In this document: positions 24,979-33,423 of the stretch, piece after piece
Numbering within the stretch: the stretch's first letter is position 1
Layout: every line of letters starts with the position of its first letter
The notes under the pieces: model-generated
Database searches by the model: none
Told to the model about the DNA's origin: nothing
The model's input: only the letters and a program-made list of their open reading frames with translations
DNA from: HRBIN29 sp034431815
Lineage (GTDB): Bacteria; Chloroflexota; Dehalococcoidia; Tepidiformales; Tepidiformaceae
DNA: 46,018 bases
Direction: 5' to 3'
NCBI GenBank assembly: GCA_034431815.1
Contig: DAOUCS010000189.1
Location: 1 to 46,018, forward strand
Program-made: the position numbers and the translations under genes

Positions 24979-25556
24979 CCAGCGAACCTTCGGGCGACGT
25001 GGTGGCACGGTCCGCCCGCATCATCATTCGGGCGAAGCGCCTCGAAGACGCCGAGAACGACTACCGTTGGCGGACCGACCCCGAGCTTGCGCGGTTGGAT
25101 GGTGCAGAGCCCCTCAAGGTCGGATTCGAGGAGTTCCTTCGCCGGTACCCCGATGAGACTCTTTGCCCCCGGCCCGACCGAGAGCTGTACGCAATCGACA
25201 CGGCCGAAGGAACCCACATCGGGAACCTGATGGTCTATAACCTGGCGACGTCGCTGCAGTCGGCTGAGGTCGGCGTCGCCATCGGCGACGGGCGCTACCG
25301 CGGACAGGGCTACGGCACCGAAGCCATGGTCACGTTCGTGCGATGGGCATGGGCAGCGCGGCCCTGGCGGCGTCTCGTGCTCCACACGTTGGAATGGAAC
25401 GAGCGGGCCCGGCGCTGTTTCGAGCGGGCGGGCTTCCAGCCCACGGCTATCGTCCTGCGCCGCAGGGAGCGCTACATCCGGATGGAAGCGCTTCGTGAAT
25501 GGTGGGTCTTGTGGGACGAGCAGGGGCGGTTTCGGTCTCCGAACCGCGGGGAGTGA
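24975..25556 (+). CDS. GNAT family N-acetyltransferase (RimJ/RimL-like)
   Basis: 193 residues from a GTG overlapping the Nudix stop (GTGA). The N-terminal strand IIIRAKRLEDAENDYRW, the acetyl-CoA loop GDGRYRGQGYGTEAM (R/Q-x-x-G-x-G/A motif), and the NERARRCFERAGFQ helix give the GNAT fold of the RimJ/RimL subtype. The acceptor is unknown. It is the end of the operon; 25557-25708 holds no gene and no convincing promoter. Confidence 0.87.
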   Translation: MTSEPSGDVVARSARIIIRAKRLEDAENDYRWRTDPELARLDGAEPLKVGFEEFLRRYPDETLCPRPDRELYAIDTAEGTHIGNLMVYNLATSLQSAEVGVAIGDGRYRGQGYGTEAMVTFVRWAWAARPWRRLVLHTLEWNERARRCFERAGFQPTAIVLRRRERYIRMEALREWWVLWDEQGRFRSPNRGE

Positions 25557-25708
25557 CGTTCGGCGGCCACCCGTTTGTTCCTTCGCAGTCACCTTTCTGT
25601 TCCGGGCAGCTTCAGTTGCCGGGGCGACACTGGTCTGACGGGGGAGCTGCCGGCGGTCGACTTTTCAACCGACGGCCTTCGGAAGTTCCTTCGCACGAGG
25701 ACGCCACG

Positions 25709-27103
25709 ATGCAGCAACCCTCGCTCCGGACGGACGGAACGCTCGCCTTGTCTGCCGAGGCCGCCGAGCGTAGGAACCACAACCAGCGCCCGCCCGCAGC
25801 GGCAGCGTCGAGCCTGCGGCCCATTCCGTCGCTGCCGTCCGCACCGGAGAGTCTGGCGGACTTGGGACTGCCGGAGTCGTTCCTCGAAGACCTGACGCTC
25901 AAAACGCTGTACCGCATTGCCGTGCCGACGAGCACTGGCTTGGCGAACGCCATGCGCCTTCCTCCGGCACTGGTGCGCGAGCTGCTCGATAGCCTCAAAC
26001 GCCAGCGCTTCATCGAGACGACCGCGAATTCGGGCCGCCTCGAGACCGAGTGGCAGTATCGCCTCACCGAGCTGGGGATGAAAGAGGCGGAGAACGCCTT
26101 CGCCCGCAGCCGCTACGTGGGGCCGGTGCCCGTACCCATCCAAGAGTATTTCCGGCGGCTCGAGGTGGACACCGAGGTGGGTGCTCCTGACCCCGTTCGC
26201 CTCGCGCGGGCACTGCAGCAGCTCGTGCTAGCGCGGGAAATCGTCGCCAAGGTGTGTCTCGCGCTTACATCCGGCCGACCGGCGATGCTCTGGGGCGCTC
26301 CGGGGAACGGCAAGACAACGATCCTCGAGCTCTGCAGCGAGGCCATCCACGGTGTCACGCTTCTCCCGGTATGCGTGTGGGTCAGCGGCCACATCATCCG
26401 CCTGTACGATGACCTCGTTCACGTCGTCGTCGAGGGCGACGAGAACGCGAACACGGTCGATCGGCGGTGGCTGCGTATCCGCCGGCCGTTCGTCTTCGTC
26501 GGAGGCGAGCTCCGCCACGAAGACCTCGACCTGGCCTACGACCCGGCCCTGGGGTATCACCAGGCCCCACCCCACGTGAAGGCCCATGGCGGCCTCTTGG
26601 CCATCGACGACTTCGGCCGCCAGCAGGTGTCGCCTCACGCTCTCCTGAACCGCTGGATCGCGGCACTGGAGCGCGGCGAGGACACGATGGCTCTGGTGAC
26701 GGGCGAACGCATCACCTTTCCCTTCCGGAGCACGATTGTCTTTTCGACGAACCTTGAGCCGCGGACGATGTTGGAGGAGGCCCATCTCCGCCGCATCCCC
26801 TACAAGATCCGAATCCCCGAGCCTACACCTGCGCAGATGGCTGAGATCTTCCGGCGCTTCGCCGACGCGATGGGCGTGGAAGCCACGGCCGAAAACATCG
26901 AAATCGCCGTCCAGATGGTGTTTCGGGCGAGCGAGAACAACCCCCGGTCCTGTCACCCGCGGGACATCCTCCAGCTCATCATCGAAGAGGCGCGCTTCGT
27001 GAAACGGCCGCCGGTCCTCGAGCCGGGGGCGGTCCGCCGAGCCTGCGAGCTTTACTTCGCCCGCGATCCTGGCCCGGTCGGCCAGGGCGCTGCCGGTGCC
27101 TAG
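25709..27103 (+). CDS. AAA+ ATPase with N-terminal winged-helix-like domain
   Basis: 464 residues from the ATG at 25709 (GAGG eight bases upstream). The frame is open 210 bases earlier, but that part overlaps the GNAT gene. After a disordered start, residues 48-135 form a helical DNA-binding-like domain, followed by a GPVPVPIQEYFRR linker. The ATPase has Walker A GAPGNGKTT (196-204), Walker B LLAIDD (296-301), sensor 1 Asn348 and arginine pair 361-362. It resembles the poorly characterised MoxR-like ATPases with VPVP linkers found near pilus genes in other phyla, but none are here. Function unknown. Confidence 0.82.
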   Translation: MQQPSLRTDGTLALSAEAAERRNHNQRPPAAAASSLRPIPSLPSAPESLADLGLPESFLEDLTLKTLYRIAVPTSTGLANAMRLPPALVRELLDSLKRQRFIETTANSGRLETEWQYRLTELGMKEAENAFARSRYVGPVPVPIQEYFRRLEVDTEVGAPDPVRLARALQQLVLAREIVAKVCLALTSGRPAMLWGAPGNGKTTILELCSEAIHGVTLLPVCVWVSGHIIRLYDDLVHVVVEGDENANTVDRRWLRIRRPFVFVGGELRHEDLDLAYDPALGYHQAPPHVKAHGGLLAIDDFGRQQVSPHALLNRWIAALERGEDTMALVTGERITFPFRSTIVFSTNLEPRTMLEEAHLRRIPYKIRIPEPTPAQMAEIFRRFADAMGVEATAENIEIAVQMVFRASENNPRSCHPRDILQLIIEEARFVKRPPVLEPGAVRRACELYFARDPGPVGQGAAGA

Positions 27104-27375
27104 CCCGCGGGTGTCGTCTCCGCAACTTCGAAAGAGAACGTTTCGATGACCGGGTTGGCCAGCAGGCGCTGGCACATGCGCTGGACAACTTCGCGTGCGG
27201 CAGCCTCGTCGGTGGCTTCGAGCTCGATTTGGAAGAATTTCCCGGAGCGCACGCGGGCCACGCCCTGGAACCCAAGGCTCCGGAGGGCACCGGCAATGGT
27301 CTCCCCCTCCGGGTCGTTCACCGTGGGCTTTAGGCTTACGTATACCTTGGCCAGGTAGCGGCGGGCGCTGGTCAT
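27100..27375 (-). CDS. purS: Phosphoribosylformylglycinamidine synthase subunit PurS
   Basis: 91 residues. PurS bridges PurL and PurQ in the fourth step of purine synthesis and forms a small alpha/beta dimer. The family pattern is clear: YLAKVYVSLKPTVNDPEGET (7-26), ALRSLGFQGVARVRSGKFF and LANPVIETFSFEV. It starts in the purC stop (ATGA), so the order is purC-purS; purQ and purL are not in the window. Its stop overlaps the convergent ATPase gene by 4 bases. Confidence 0.95.
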   Translation of the reverse strand: MTSARRYLAKVYVSLKPTVNDPEGETIAGALRSLGFQGVARVRSGKFFQIELEATDEAAAREVVQRMCQRLLANPVIETFSFEVAETTPAG

Positions 27376-28274
27376 GGATCGGGGAGCTCCTCTCCGGTCA
27401 GCATGCGGTACACAAGAAGGTACCGCTCGGTCGTGGCGCGGACGATCTCCGGCGGTAGCGGCGGCGGGGGATCACCGTCCCGCCAGCCGCTCTGAGCAAG
27501 CCAATCGCGGATCGGCTGCTTATCGAGGCTCGGCTGCGGCCCTCCGGGGCGATGCTCGCTGGCGAGCCAGAACCGGCTCGAGTCCGGCGTCAGCGCCTCG
27601 TCGATGAGGATGACCTCGTCATCGCGCCACCCGAACTCGAACTTCGTGTCGGCGATGATGATGCCGCGCTCGAGGGCAACGTGGTGCGCGTAATCGTAGA
27701 GGGCGATGGTACGGCGGCGCATGGCGTTGGCCGCCTCCGGCCCGACGAGCAGCTCCAGCTCCTCGTAGGTGATGTTGCGGTCATGGCCCTCGGCGCTCTT
27801 CGTCGAGGGTGTGAAGATGGTCTCCGGAAGCCTGTCCGCCTCCCGCAGGCCTTCGGGCAGCGGGATTCCGCAGACGCGCCCTGTCTCCCGGTACTCCTTC
27901 CAGGCCGAGCCGGCGAGGTACCCGCGTGCGATGCATTCGGCTTCCAGGCGGCGAGCCTTCAACACGAGCATCGAACGTCCGAACAGCTCCTCCGGTACTT
28001 CGAACGGGAGCAGGTGGGCGGTCGTCCGATCGATGACGGCGATGAAGTGGTTCGGAACGACGGCAGCGACCCGCTCGAACCACCAGGCCGAAAGCCGCGT
28101 GAGCACTTCGCCCTTGCGGGGAATGCCGGTGGGCAGCACCACGTCCAGCGCAGAGACGCGGTCGGTAGCAACGATGAGAAGCTGGTCGCCGAGGTCGTAG
28201 ATGTCGCGGACCTTCCCCCGGTGGGTCGGGTTCGGCAGAGGGGATTCGAGCAAGACAGCGGCGTCGGCGGCCAT
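27372..28274 (-). CDS. purC: Phosphoribosylaminoimidazole-succinocarboxamide synthase
   Basis: 300 residues from the ATG at 28274; an in-frame GTG at 28286 would add four and cannot be excluded. PurC ligates aspartate to CAIR. Recognisable: RGKVRDIYDLGDQLLIVATD, RVSALDVVLP, the signature ARRLEAECIARGYLAGSAWKEY, IADTKFEFG and IDEALTPDSSRFW. The long C-terminal form is usual in bacteria with separate PurE. A TATCCT element 28 bases upstream (28307-28302) may be its -10. Confidence 0.95.
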   Translation of the reverse strand: MAADAAVLLESPLPNPTHRGKVRDIYDLGDQLLIVATDRVSALDVVLPTGIPRKGEVLTRLSAWWFERVAAVVPNHFIAVIDRTTAHLLPFEVPEELFGRSMLVLKARRLEAECIARGYLAGSAWKEYRETGRVCGIPLPEGLREADRLPETIFTPSTKSAEGHDRNITYEELELLVGPEAANAMRRRTIALYDYAHHVALERGIIIADTKFEFGWRDDEVILIDEALTPDSSRFWLASEHRPGGPQPSLDKQPIRDWLAQSGWRDGDPPPPLPPEIVRATTERYLLVYRMLTGEELPDP

Positions 28275-28338
28275 CGGTACTCGCACTTCTCCGGCGACGC
28301 CAGGATAGCAGTCGCGCTGGCTTCGTTCTCGGACCTCG

Positions 28339-28367
28339 TTGACGGCCCCCTCTTGGGGGCCTACGCT
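28339..28367 (+). promoter_or_regulatory. Promoter with a palindromic spacer
   Basis: TTGACG (28339-28344) and TACGCT (28362-28367) are spaced by exactly 17 bases. The spacer is a perfect inverted repeat, GGCCCCC-TCTT-GGGGGCC (28344-28361). Transcription would start near 28374, giving a 29-base leader with GGGAG before the ATG at 28403. A palindrome placed there is a typical repressor or MerR-type activator site, though no regulator gene is adjacent. Confidence 0.5.
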
Positions 28368-28402
28368 GACGGCCTGCCCATCCTCGGTCGAAGGGAGACA
28401 CG

Positions 28403-29608
28403 ATGTCGGAGCGTCTCCGCCTCCTCGTAGGTACGCGGAAGGGGGCCTTCCTCTATTCCAGCGCCGATCGTCGTCACTGGGAACTTTCCGAACCGATCCT
28501 CCCCGGCTGGAGCGTCTACCACGCCGCGTTCGACCTTCGGGACAGCGCTCCCCGGGCCTACCTGGCAGCGAATCACTGGGCCTGGGGACCGAGCGTCGCG
28601 AAGAGCCTCGACGGGGGCGCGACCTGGGACTTCCGCAGCGAGGGGCTCGCGTTTCCGCCCGACATACGGAGCCCCGCTCCGGAAATCCCGGGAGCGCCGG
28701 GCGAGTGGTCCAACACGCCCCCGGGCGTCATCGGCAACGTCTGGTACGTGGCGCCTAGCCATCCTGGCGAACCGGGCGCAGTGTACGCGGGTACGCAGCC
28801 GGCCGGGCTCTTCCGCAGCGACGACTGGGGTCGAACCTGGCGCCCGGTCGACGGTATCAACCGCCACCCGTACCGGAAATACTGGAGCGGCACGGGCGGT
28901 GGGGATCCCTGCCTCCACTCCATCCTGCTCGACCCGCGCAGTCCCCGCCGGCTCTACGTGGCCGTGAGCGCTGGCGGCGCCTACCGGACCGAGGACGGTG
29001 GGGCGACGTGGGAGCTCATCGCGCACAATGCCGTAGCGACCCATCCCGAGGCGAGGCGGCTCATCCAGGAATTCATCGTCGAGGGAATGCCCGCGGGAAC
29101 CGATCGCGGCCCCTGGGACAAGGACCCGGCGGGGCTGAACGAGTTCCACGCCCTCCGGCTCGATCCGACGAATCCCGACCGCCTCTGGGGCCAAGCGCAC
29201 TGGGGCGTGTTCCGCTCTGACGACCGGGGCGCGACCTGGACCGACGTCACAGAGGGGCTTCCGAGCTTCCACGGGTTCGGGATCGCCGTCAGCAAGGCTG
29301 GCGCCGTGTTCGTTGTGCCCCTCGACTACGGAGCGGACAACTTCCGCGTGTGTCCAGGCCAGCTCGCCGTTTACCGGACGGAGGACGGCGGCCGCACGTG
29401 GGAGCGGCTGACGCGAGGCCTTCCCGGTCCGCACGACTACCAGAGCGTCTACCGCGAAGGCCTGGCGTGCGACGGCCTCGAACCGGAGGGGATCTACCTC
29501 GGCACGAGCAACGGCGAAGTGTATGCCAGCTTCGACGGCGGCGAAACGTGGGCGCGCCTTCCCGGAACGCTGCCCCCGATCTTGGCTGTCGCCGCGGCGG
29601 CATGGTAG
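28403..29608 (+). CDS. Asp-box (BNR/sialidase-like) beta-propeller protein
   Basis: 401 residues. It contains six Asp-box repeats (S/T-x-D-x-G-x-T-W): SLDGGATW, SDDWGRTW, TEDGGATW, SDDRGATW, TEDGGRTW and SFDGGETW, evenly spaced as blades of a propeller. There is no signal peptide, so unlike true sialidases it appears cytoplasmic, and the sialidase Arg triad is not evident. It belongs to the group annotated as exo-alpha-sialidase or VPS10-like proteins, in which catalysis is unproven. The N-terminus LRLLVGTRKGAFLY is typical of that group. Confidence 0.85.
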   Translation: MSERLRLLVGTRKGAFLYSSADRRHWELSEPILPGWSVYHAAFDLRDSAPRAYLAANHWAWGPSVAKSLDGGATWDFRSEGLAFPPDIRSPAPEIPGAPGEWSNTPPGVIGNVWYVAPSHPGEPGAVYAGTQPAGLFRSDDWGRTWRPVDGINRHPYRKYWSGTGGGDPCLHSILLDPRSPRRLYVAVSAGGAYRTEDGGATWELIAHNAVATHPEARRLIQEFIVEGMPAGTDRGPWDKDPAGLNEFHALRLDPTNPDRLWGQAHWGVFRSDDRGATWTDVTEGLPSFHGFGIAVSKAGAVFVVPLDYGADNFRVCPGQLAVYRTEDGGRTWERLTRGLPGPHDYQSVYREGLACDGLEPEGIYLGTSNGEVYASFDGGETWARLPGTLPPILAVAAAAW

Positions 29609-29619
29609 GAGGCGGCGGG

Positions 29620-30195
29620 GTGGCCGAGATCGAAGTAGCGCCCCTCACACCCGACCGCTGGCCCCACCTGGAGGCCCTCATGGCCGCAGCCAACGGCTGC
29701 AGGGACTGCTGGTGCCGCTGGTGGCAACAGACTACGCAGGCCTTTCGGGCGAATCTCGGCGAAGAGAACCGCCGGCAGCTCCGCGACGAGCTTACATCGG
29801 CTCCAGTGCCGCCGGGGCTCATCGCCTACGCCGATGGAAACCCTGTGGGGTGGTGGTGGTGGGTCGGGCCGAGGGCCTCGTACGCGCGGCTGGCGCGCTC
29901 GCGGACGCTCTGGCCGCCGGACTCTCGCCCCGTGTGGTCGATCGTGTGGTTCTACGTGGTGCGAGAAGCTCGCGGGGCCGGCGTGGCCCGGGCGCTCTGT
30001 GCCGCGGCCGCCGGCTTCGCGGGGCAGCACGGTGCTGAGATGTTCGAGGCGTATCCCGTTTCCGCAAGCGAGAGCGTCTCGCCGACCGAAGCGTATACAA
30101 GGACGCCGCGCCTCTTTGCCGGGGAGGGGTTCGTCCCGGTGCGGAAGGGACCGGGCCGGCGCGAGCTCTGGCGGCGGCCTATCGCTCGAGCCTAA
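29620..30195 (+). CDS. GNAT family N-acetyltransferase with N-terminal Cys/Trp motif
   Basis: 191 residues from the GTG at 29620, which has GGAGG seven bases upstream; an in-frame ATG at 29602 overlapping the previous gene would add six. Near residue 25 it has CRDCWCRWWQQ, the Cys-Trp-rich segment seen in a GNAT subgroup with CWCMWW-like motifs. The acetyl-CoA loop is degenerate but recognisable in VVREARGAGVARALC. The acceptor is unknown. It is probably co-transcribed with the propeller gene. Confidence 0.8.
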   Translation: MAEIEVAPLTPDRWPHLEALMAAANGCRDCWCRWWQQTTQAFRANLGEENRRQLRDELTSAPVPPGLIAYADGNPVGWWWWVGPRASYARLARSRTLWPPDSRPVWSIVWFYVVREARGAGVARALCAAAAGFAGQHGAEMFEAYPVSASESVSPTEAYTRTPRLFAGEGFVPVRKGPGRRELWRRPIARA

Positions 30196-30414
30196 GAGGC
30201 GACCGCTGAGGCTTTTGCCACCGGGGACAGTTGCCCGAATGGTGGCTGAAGCCGCGGGTCCGGGCGCTGTCCTGTCCCAGCGATCACTTCATCAGACGTT
30301 GCTGCAAGATTGAGACTCCCGAGCGCCTCGTCGACTCATTGCGGGAGCCGCTCCCTGCGCGGAGACGGCGATTCCAACGGCCGGGGACAGTGGCGATGAA
30401 GCCTGACCAAGGGG
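30196..30414. other. Convergent intergenic gap with short repeats
   Basis: 219 bases between the convergent GNAT and purB genes. The 11-mer CCGGGGACAGT occurs twice in direct orientation (30221-30231 and 30381-30391), with CTGTCCC inverted at 30272-30278. A weak 5-bp hairpin (30189-30193 with 30209-30213) followed by TTT may end the GNAT transcript, and GGGAG-CCG-CTCCC (30343-30355) is a short hairpin. No gene is convincing here. Confidence 0.35.
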
Positions 30415-31710
30415 CTAGAGCAGCCCCAGCCGTTCGAAGGTCGCGTCGATGTTGCGGAGGTAGAACTCGTAGTCGAAGAGTTCTGCCAGCTTGTCCGGGC
30501 TCAGGCGTTCCGTGACGCGCGGATCGTCGCGGAGAAGGTCATAGAACTGCCGCCGCTCGCGCCAGGCGCGCATCGCGTGCTCCTGGACGAGACGGTAGGC
30601 CGCTTCCCGCGACATCCCAGCCTCGATGAGCGCGAGGAGCACCCGCTGGGAAAAGACGAGGCCGTAGGAGCGTTCGAGGTTTTCCCGCATCCGCTCCGGA
30701 TACACCACCAGCCCGGCCATGATTTGCGTGAACAGGTCGAGGGCGTAATCGAGGGCGAGGCAGGCGTCCGGAAGGATGATCCGCTCGGCAGACGAGTGGC
30801 TGATGTCTCGCTCGTGCCATAGGGCGACGTTCTCCAGCGCCGTCGCGGCGTAGCCGCGCAGGAGGCGGGCGAGCCCGCAGATGCGCTCGCACTTCTCCGG
30901 ATTCCGCTTGTGGGGCATGGCGCTGGAGCCCGTCTGGCCCTCGGCGAAGGGTTCCTCCGCTTCGAGCACTTCCGTGCGTTGGAGGTGGCGGATCTCCGTC
31001 GCGAACTTCTCCAGGCTCGCGCCGATGAGGGCCAGGGTGAGGACGAAGTGGGCGTGCCGGTCGCGCTGGATTACCTGCGTGGAAGCGGCTTCGATGCCAA
31101 GCCCCAGCTTCCGGCAGACGATTTCCTCCACCTCCGGCGGGACCGAGGCGTGGGTTCCCACAGTGCCGCTGATGGCCCCGACCGCCACGGACGCGCGCGC
31201 CGCCTCCAAACGGGCGCGCTGCCGGCGCATCTCGTCCACCCAGACTGCCAGCTTCAAGCCGAAGGTGGTGGGCTCCGCATGAACACCGTGCGTCCGCCCG
31301 ACGCAGAGCGTGCGGCGGTGCTCCCGCGCCCGGTGTTCGAGCACGACGAGAAGGGCATCGATATCGCGCAGGAGGAGGTCGGCGGCATCGCGGAGCTGGA
31401 GCGCCGTCGCCGTATCCCAGACGTCGCTGCTCGTGAGGCCGAAGTGCACCCACCGGGCATCGTCCCCCAGCGAATCGGCGACCGAGCGGAGGAACGCGGT
31501 CATGTCGTGGTGCGTTTCCCTCAGGTACTCGCCGATCTTGCCGAGGTCGAAGCGGGCGTTGCGGGCGATGCGTTCGGCGGCATCGGCGGGGACGACGCCC
31601 AGCTCGGCCCACGCTTCACAGACCGCGACCTCGACGTCGAGCCAGCGCTGGAACTTCGCCTCCTCCGACCAGATGGCCGCCATCTGCGGCCGGGAGTATC
31701 GAGGAATCAT
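30415..31710 (-). CDS. purB: Adenylosuccinate lyase
   Basis: 431 residues. PurB cleaves SAICAR to AICAR and adenylosuccinate to AMP. It belongs to the fumarase/aspartase superfamily: the signature loop GSSAMPHKRNPEKCE carries the catalytic Ser, and TSSDVWDTATALQLRDA and GRTHGVHAEPTTFGLKLAVW are present. The SAICAR step directly follows PurC (27372-28274). It is the last gene of the guaA-purD-cupin-purB run, 48 bases after the cupin. Confidence 0.96.
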   Translation of the reverse strand: MIPRYSRPQMAAIWSEEAKFQRWLDVEVAVCEAWAELGVVPADAAERIARNARFDLGKIGEYLRETHHDMTAFLRSVADSLGDDARWVHFGLTSSDVWDTATALQLRDAADLLLRDIDALLVVLEHRAREHRRTLCVGRTHGVHAEPTTFGLKLAVWVDEMRRQRARLEAARASVAVGAISGTVGTHASVPPEVEEIVCRKLGLGIEAASTQVIQRDRHAHFVLTLALIGASLEKFATEIRHLQRTEVLEAEEPFAEGQTGSSAMPHKRNPEKCERICGLARLLRGYAATALENVALWHERDISHSSAERIILPDACLALDYALDLFTQIMAGLVVYPERMRENLERSYGLVFSQRVLLALIEAGMSREAAYRLVQEHAMRAWRERRQFYDLLRDDPRVTERLSPDKLAELFDYEFYLRNIDATFERLGLL

Positions 31711-31758
31711 TGCCTGCTCAGGATAGCCGACGGGGCGGCGAGGTTCGATTGCTGCGGC

Positions 31759-32106
31759 CTAAGCCCGTTTCGGGTCGCGGTACTCGTCACGCGGCGGCGA
31801 AAACACATCGATGCAGACGGTGTCTTCCAGCACCTGTACCTCGTGCTCGACGCCGCCGGGCACACACCAGCTGTCGCCGGGGCCGAGCTCGCGCCACACA
31901 TCGCCAATTCGAAAGCGCAGCCGGCCGCTGGCCAGGTACCCGATTTGCTCGTGCGGGTGGGTGTGGGCCGGCACGACCGCGCCCTTCGCCATGCGCAGCT
32001 CGCACAGCATCATGTGCACGCCTTCGTTCAGGGTGCGCCGGACGACGCCCGGGAGCATCTCCACCGGAGTCGCTTCGCTATTCGCGACCAGACCACTACC
32101 GCTCAC
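31759..32106 (-). CDS. Small cupin-domain protein
   Basis: 115 residues from a GTG overlapping the purD stop (GTGA). A single-domain cupin: motif 1 is HTHPHEQIGYLASGRLRF with His, His and Glu ligands, motif 2 is PGDSWCVPGGVEHEVQ with the fourth His, so a metal site appears complete. The substrate is unknown. Tight coupling between purD and purB suggests co-expression with purine genes but not necessarily a shared function. Confidence 0.85.
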   Translation of the reverse strand: MSGSGLVANSEATPVEMLPGVVRRTLNEGVHMMLCELRMAKGAVVPAHTHPHEQIGYLASGRLRFRIGDVWRELGPGDSWCVPGGVEHEVQVLEDTVCIDVFSPPRDEYRDPKRA

Positions 32107-33398
32107 CGCCGTCCCTCCTGGACCGGGGCGTCAGCCGCCTCGGCAGCGATGTCCCTCCGATAGTACGCGTCCGAGAAGGAGATGCGGGCGACGTTCTCGT
32201 AGGCGCGGCGCCGGGCCTCGGCCACGGTGTCGCCGAGCGCCACCACGGTCAGGACCCGGCCGCCGTTGGTGACGATGCCCCGCCGGTCGAGCGCGGTGCC
32301 CGCATGGAACACGAGGATGTCGGGGTCGACCCGGTCCAACCCCTGGACGATGTACCCGATTTTGTACGTTGCCGGATAGCCGCCGCTGGCGATGACCACG
32401 CCGACGGCCGCCTTGGGCGACCAGCGGATGTCGGCGTCCTCGAGGCGGCCCTCGGCGGCTAGCCGGCAAATCGCGAAGAGGTCGGACTCCAGCCGCGGAA
32501 CGATGACCTGCGTCTCCGGGTCGCCCCACCGGGCATTGAACTCGAGTACGAAGGGGCCCTCCTCGGTAACCATGAGCCCCGGAAAGAGGGTCCCGACGAA
32601 GGGAGCTCCCTCTTCGGCGAGGCCGGCGATCGCCGGATCCACCACTCGTTCCCGGATGGTCCGGGCCAAGGCGTCGTCCACGCGGAGGGACGGGCTGTAG
32701 GCACCCATGCCGCCCGTGTTCAGGCCCTTGTCGCCGTCCTGGGCGCGTTTGTAGTCGGTGGCGAAGGGCATCAGGCGCGCGGTCCGGCCGTCGCAGAAGG
32801 CGTGCGCGCTCGTTTCCCAGCCGTGCAGCCGCTCCTCGATGACGACCGTGTCGCCTGCGGCGCCGAAATCCCTTCGCACCATGATGATGTCGAGCGCCTC
32901 CAGGGCGTCGCGGAGGCCGTTGCAGACGATCGCTCCCTTCCCGGCGGCCAAGCCGCTGGCCTTGACGACGACCGGCCGGTCGCCCCGGGATTCGAGGTAC
33001 GCCCTGGCCTCCTCGTACCGCCGGAAGACGCGGTACGGGGCGGTGGGGATGCCATGGCGGGCCATGAAGTCCTTCGCCCAGGCCTTGCTGGCTTCGATCC
33101 GGGCCGCGGCCGCGGTGGGGCCGTAGCAGGGAACGCCCAGCGCGCGGAGCCGATCCACCAGCCCCAGCGGCTGCGGATCGTCCATGCTGGCGAGGTAGAA
33201 GTCGATGCCCTCGCGGCGCACGAGGTCGACGAGGCCGTCGATGTCCTTCGGTTGGATGGCCACGTTGCGGGCGATGGCCGCCGTCCCGGCGTTGCCGGGC
33301 GCCACGACGACCTCGTCGACGTCCGGGCTCTGGCGGAGCTTCCAGGCCAGCGCGTGCTCCCGCCCTCCGCTGCCTACGAGCAGGACTTTGGCGCCCAT
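32103..33398 (-). CDS. purD: Phosphoribosylamine-glycine ligase
   Basis: 431 residues. PurD joins glycine to phosphoribosylamine, the second purine step. ATP-grasp features: GSGGREHALAWKL (9-21), PVVVKASGLAAGKGA, LNTGGMGAYSP and EFNARWGDPETQV. The segment that normally contains GPE before PL reads ASMDDPQPLGLVD here, a local divergence in the N-terminal domain. It follows guaA by 25 bases and overlaps the cupin gene by 4. Confidence 0.96.
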   Translation of the reverse strand: MGAKVLLVGSGGREHALAWKLRQSPDVDEVVVAPGNAGTAAIARNVAIQPKDIDGLVDLVRREGIDFYLASMDDPQPLGLVDRLRALGVPCYGPTAAAARIEASKAWAKDFMARHGIPTAPYRVFRRYEEARAYLESRGDRPVVVKASGLAAGKGAIVCNGLRDALEALDIIMVRRDFGAAGDTVVIEERLHGWETSAHAFCDGRTARLMPFATDYKRAQDGDKGLNTGGMGAYSPSLRVDDALARTIRERVVDPAIAGLAEEGAPFVGTLFPGLMVTEEGPFVLEFNARWGDPETQVIVPRLESDLFAICRLAAEGRLEDADIRWSPKAAVGVVIASGGYPATYKIGYIVQGLDRVDPDILVFHAGTALDRRGIVTNGGRVLTVVALGDTVAEARRRAYENVARISFSDAYYRRDIAAEAADAPVQEGRR

Positions 33399-33423
33399 GG
33401 GCTCTTCCTCCGTTCCGGCATCG

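Noticed and set aside
30239..30313. 24-codon ORF in the GNAT-purB gap
   Set aside because: No good ribosome site and no distinctive composition; could be chance.
30221..30391. Direct repeats CCGGGGACAGT as a REP or mobile element
   Set aside because: Only two 11-base copies, no transposase or target duplication; too little to call a mobile element.
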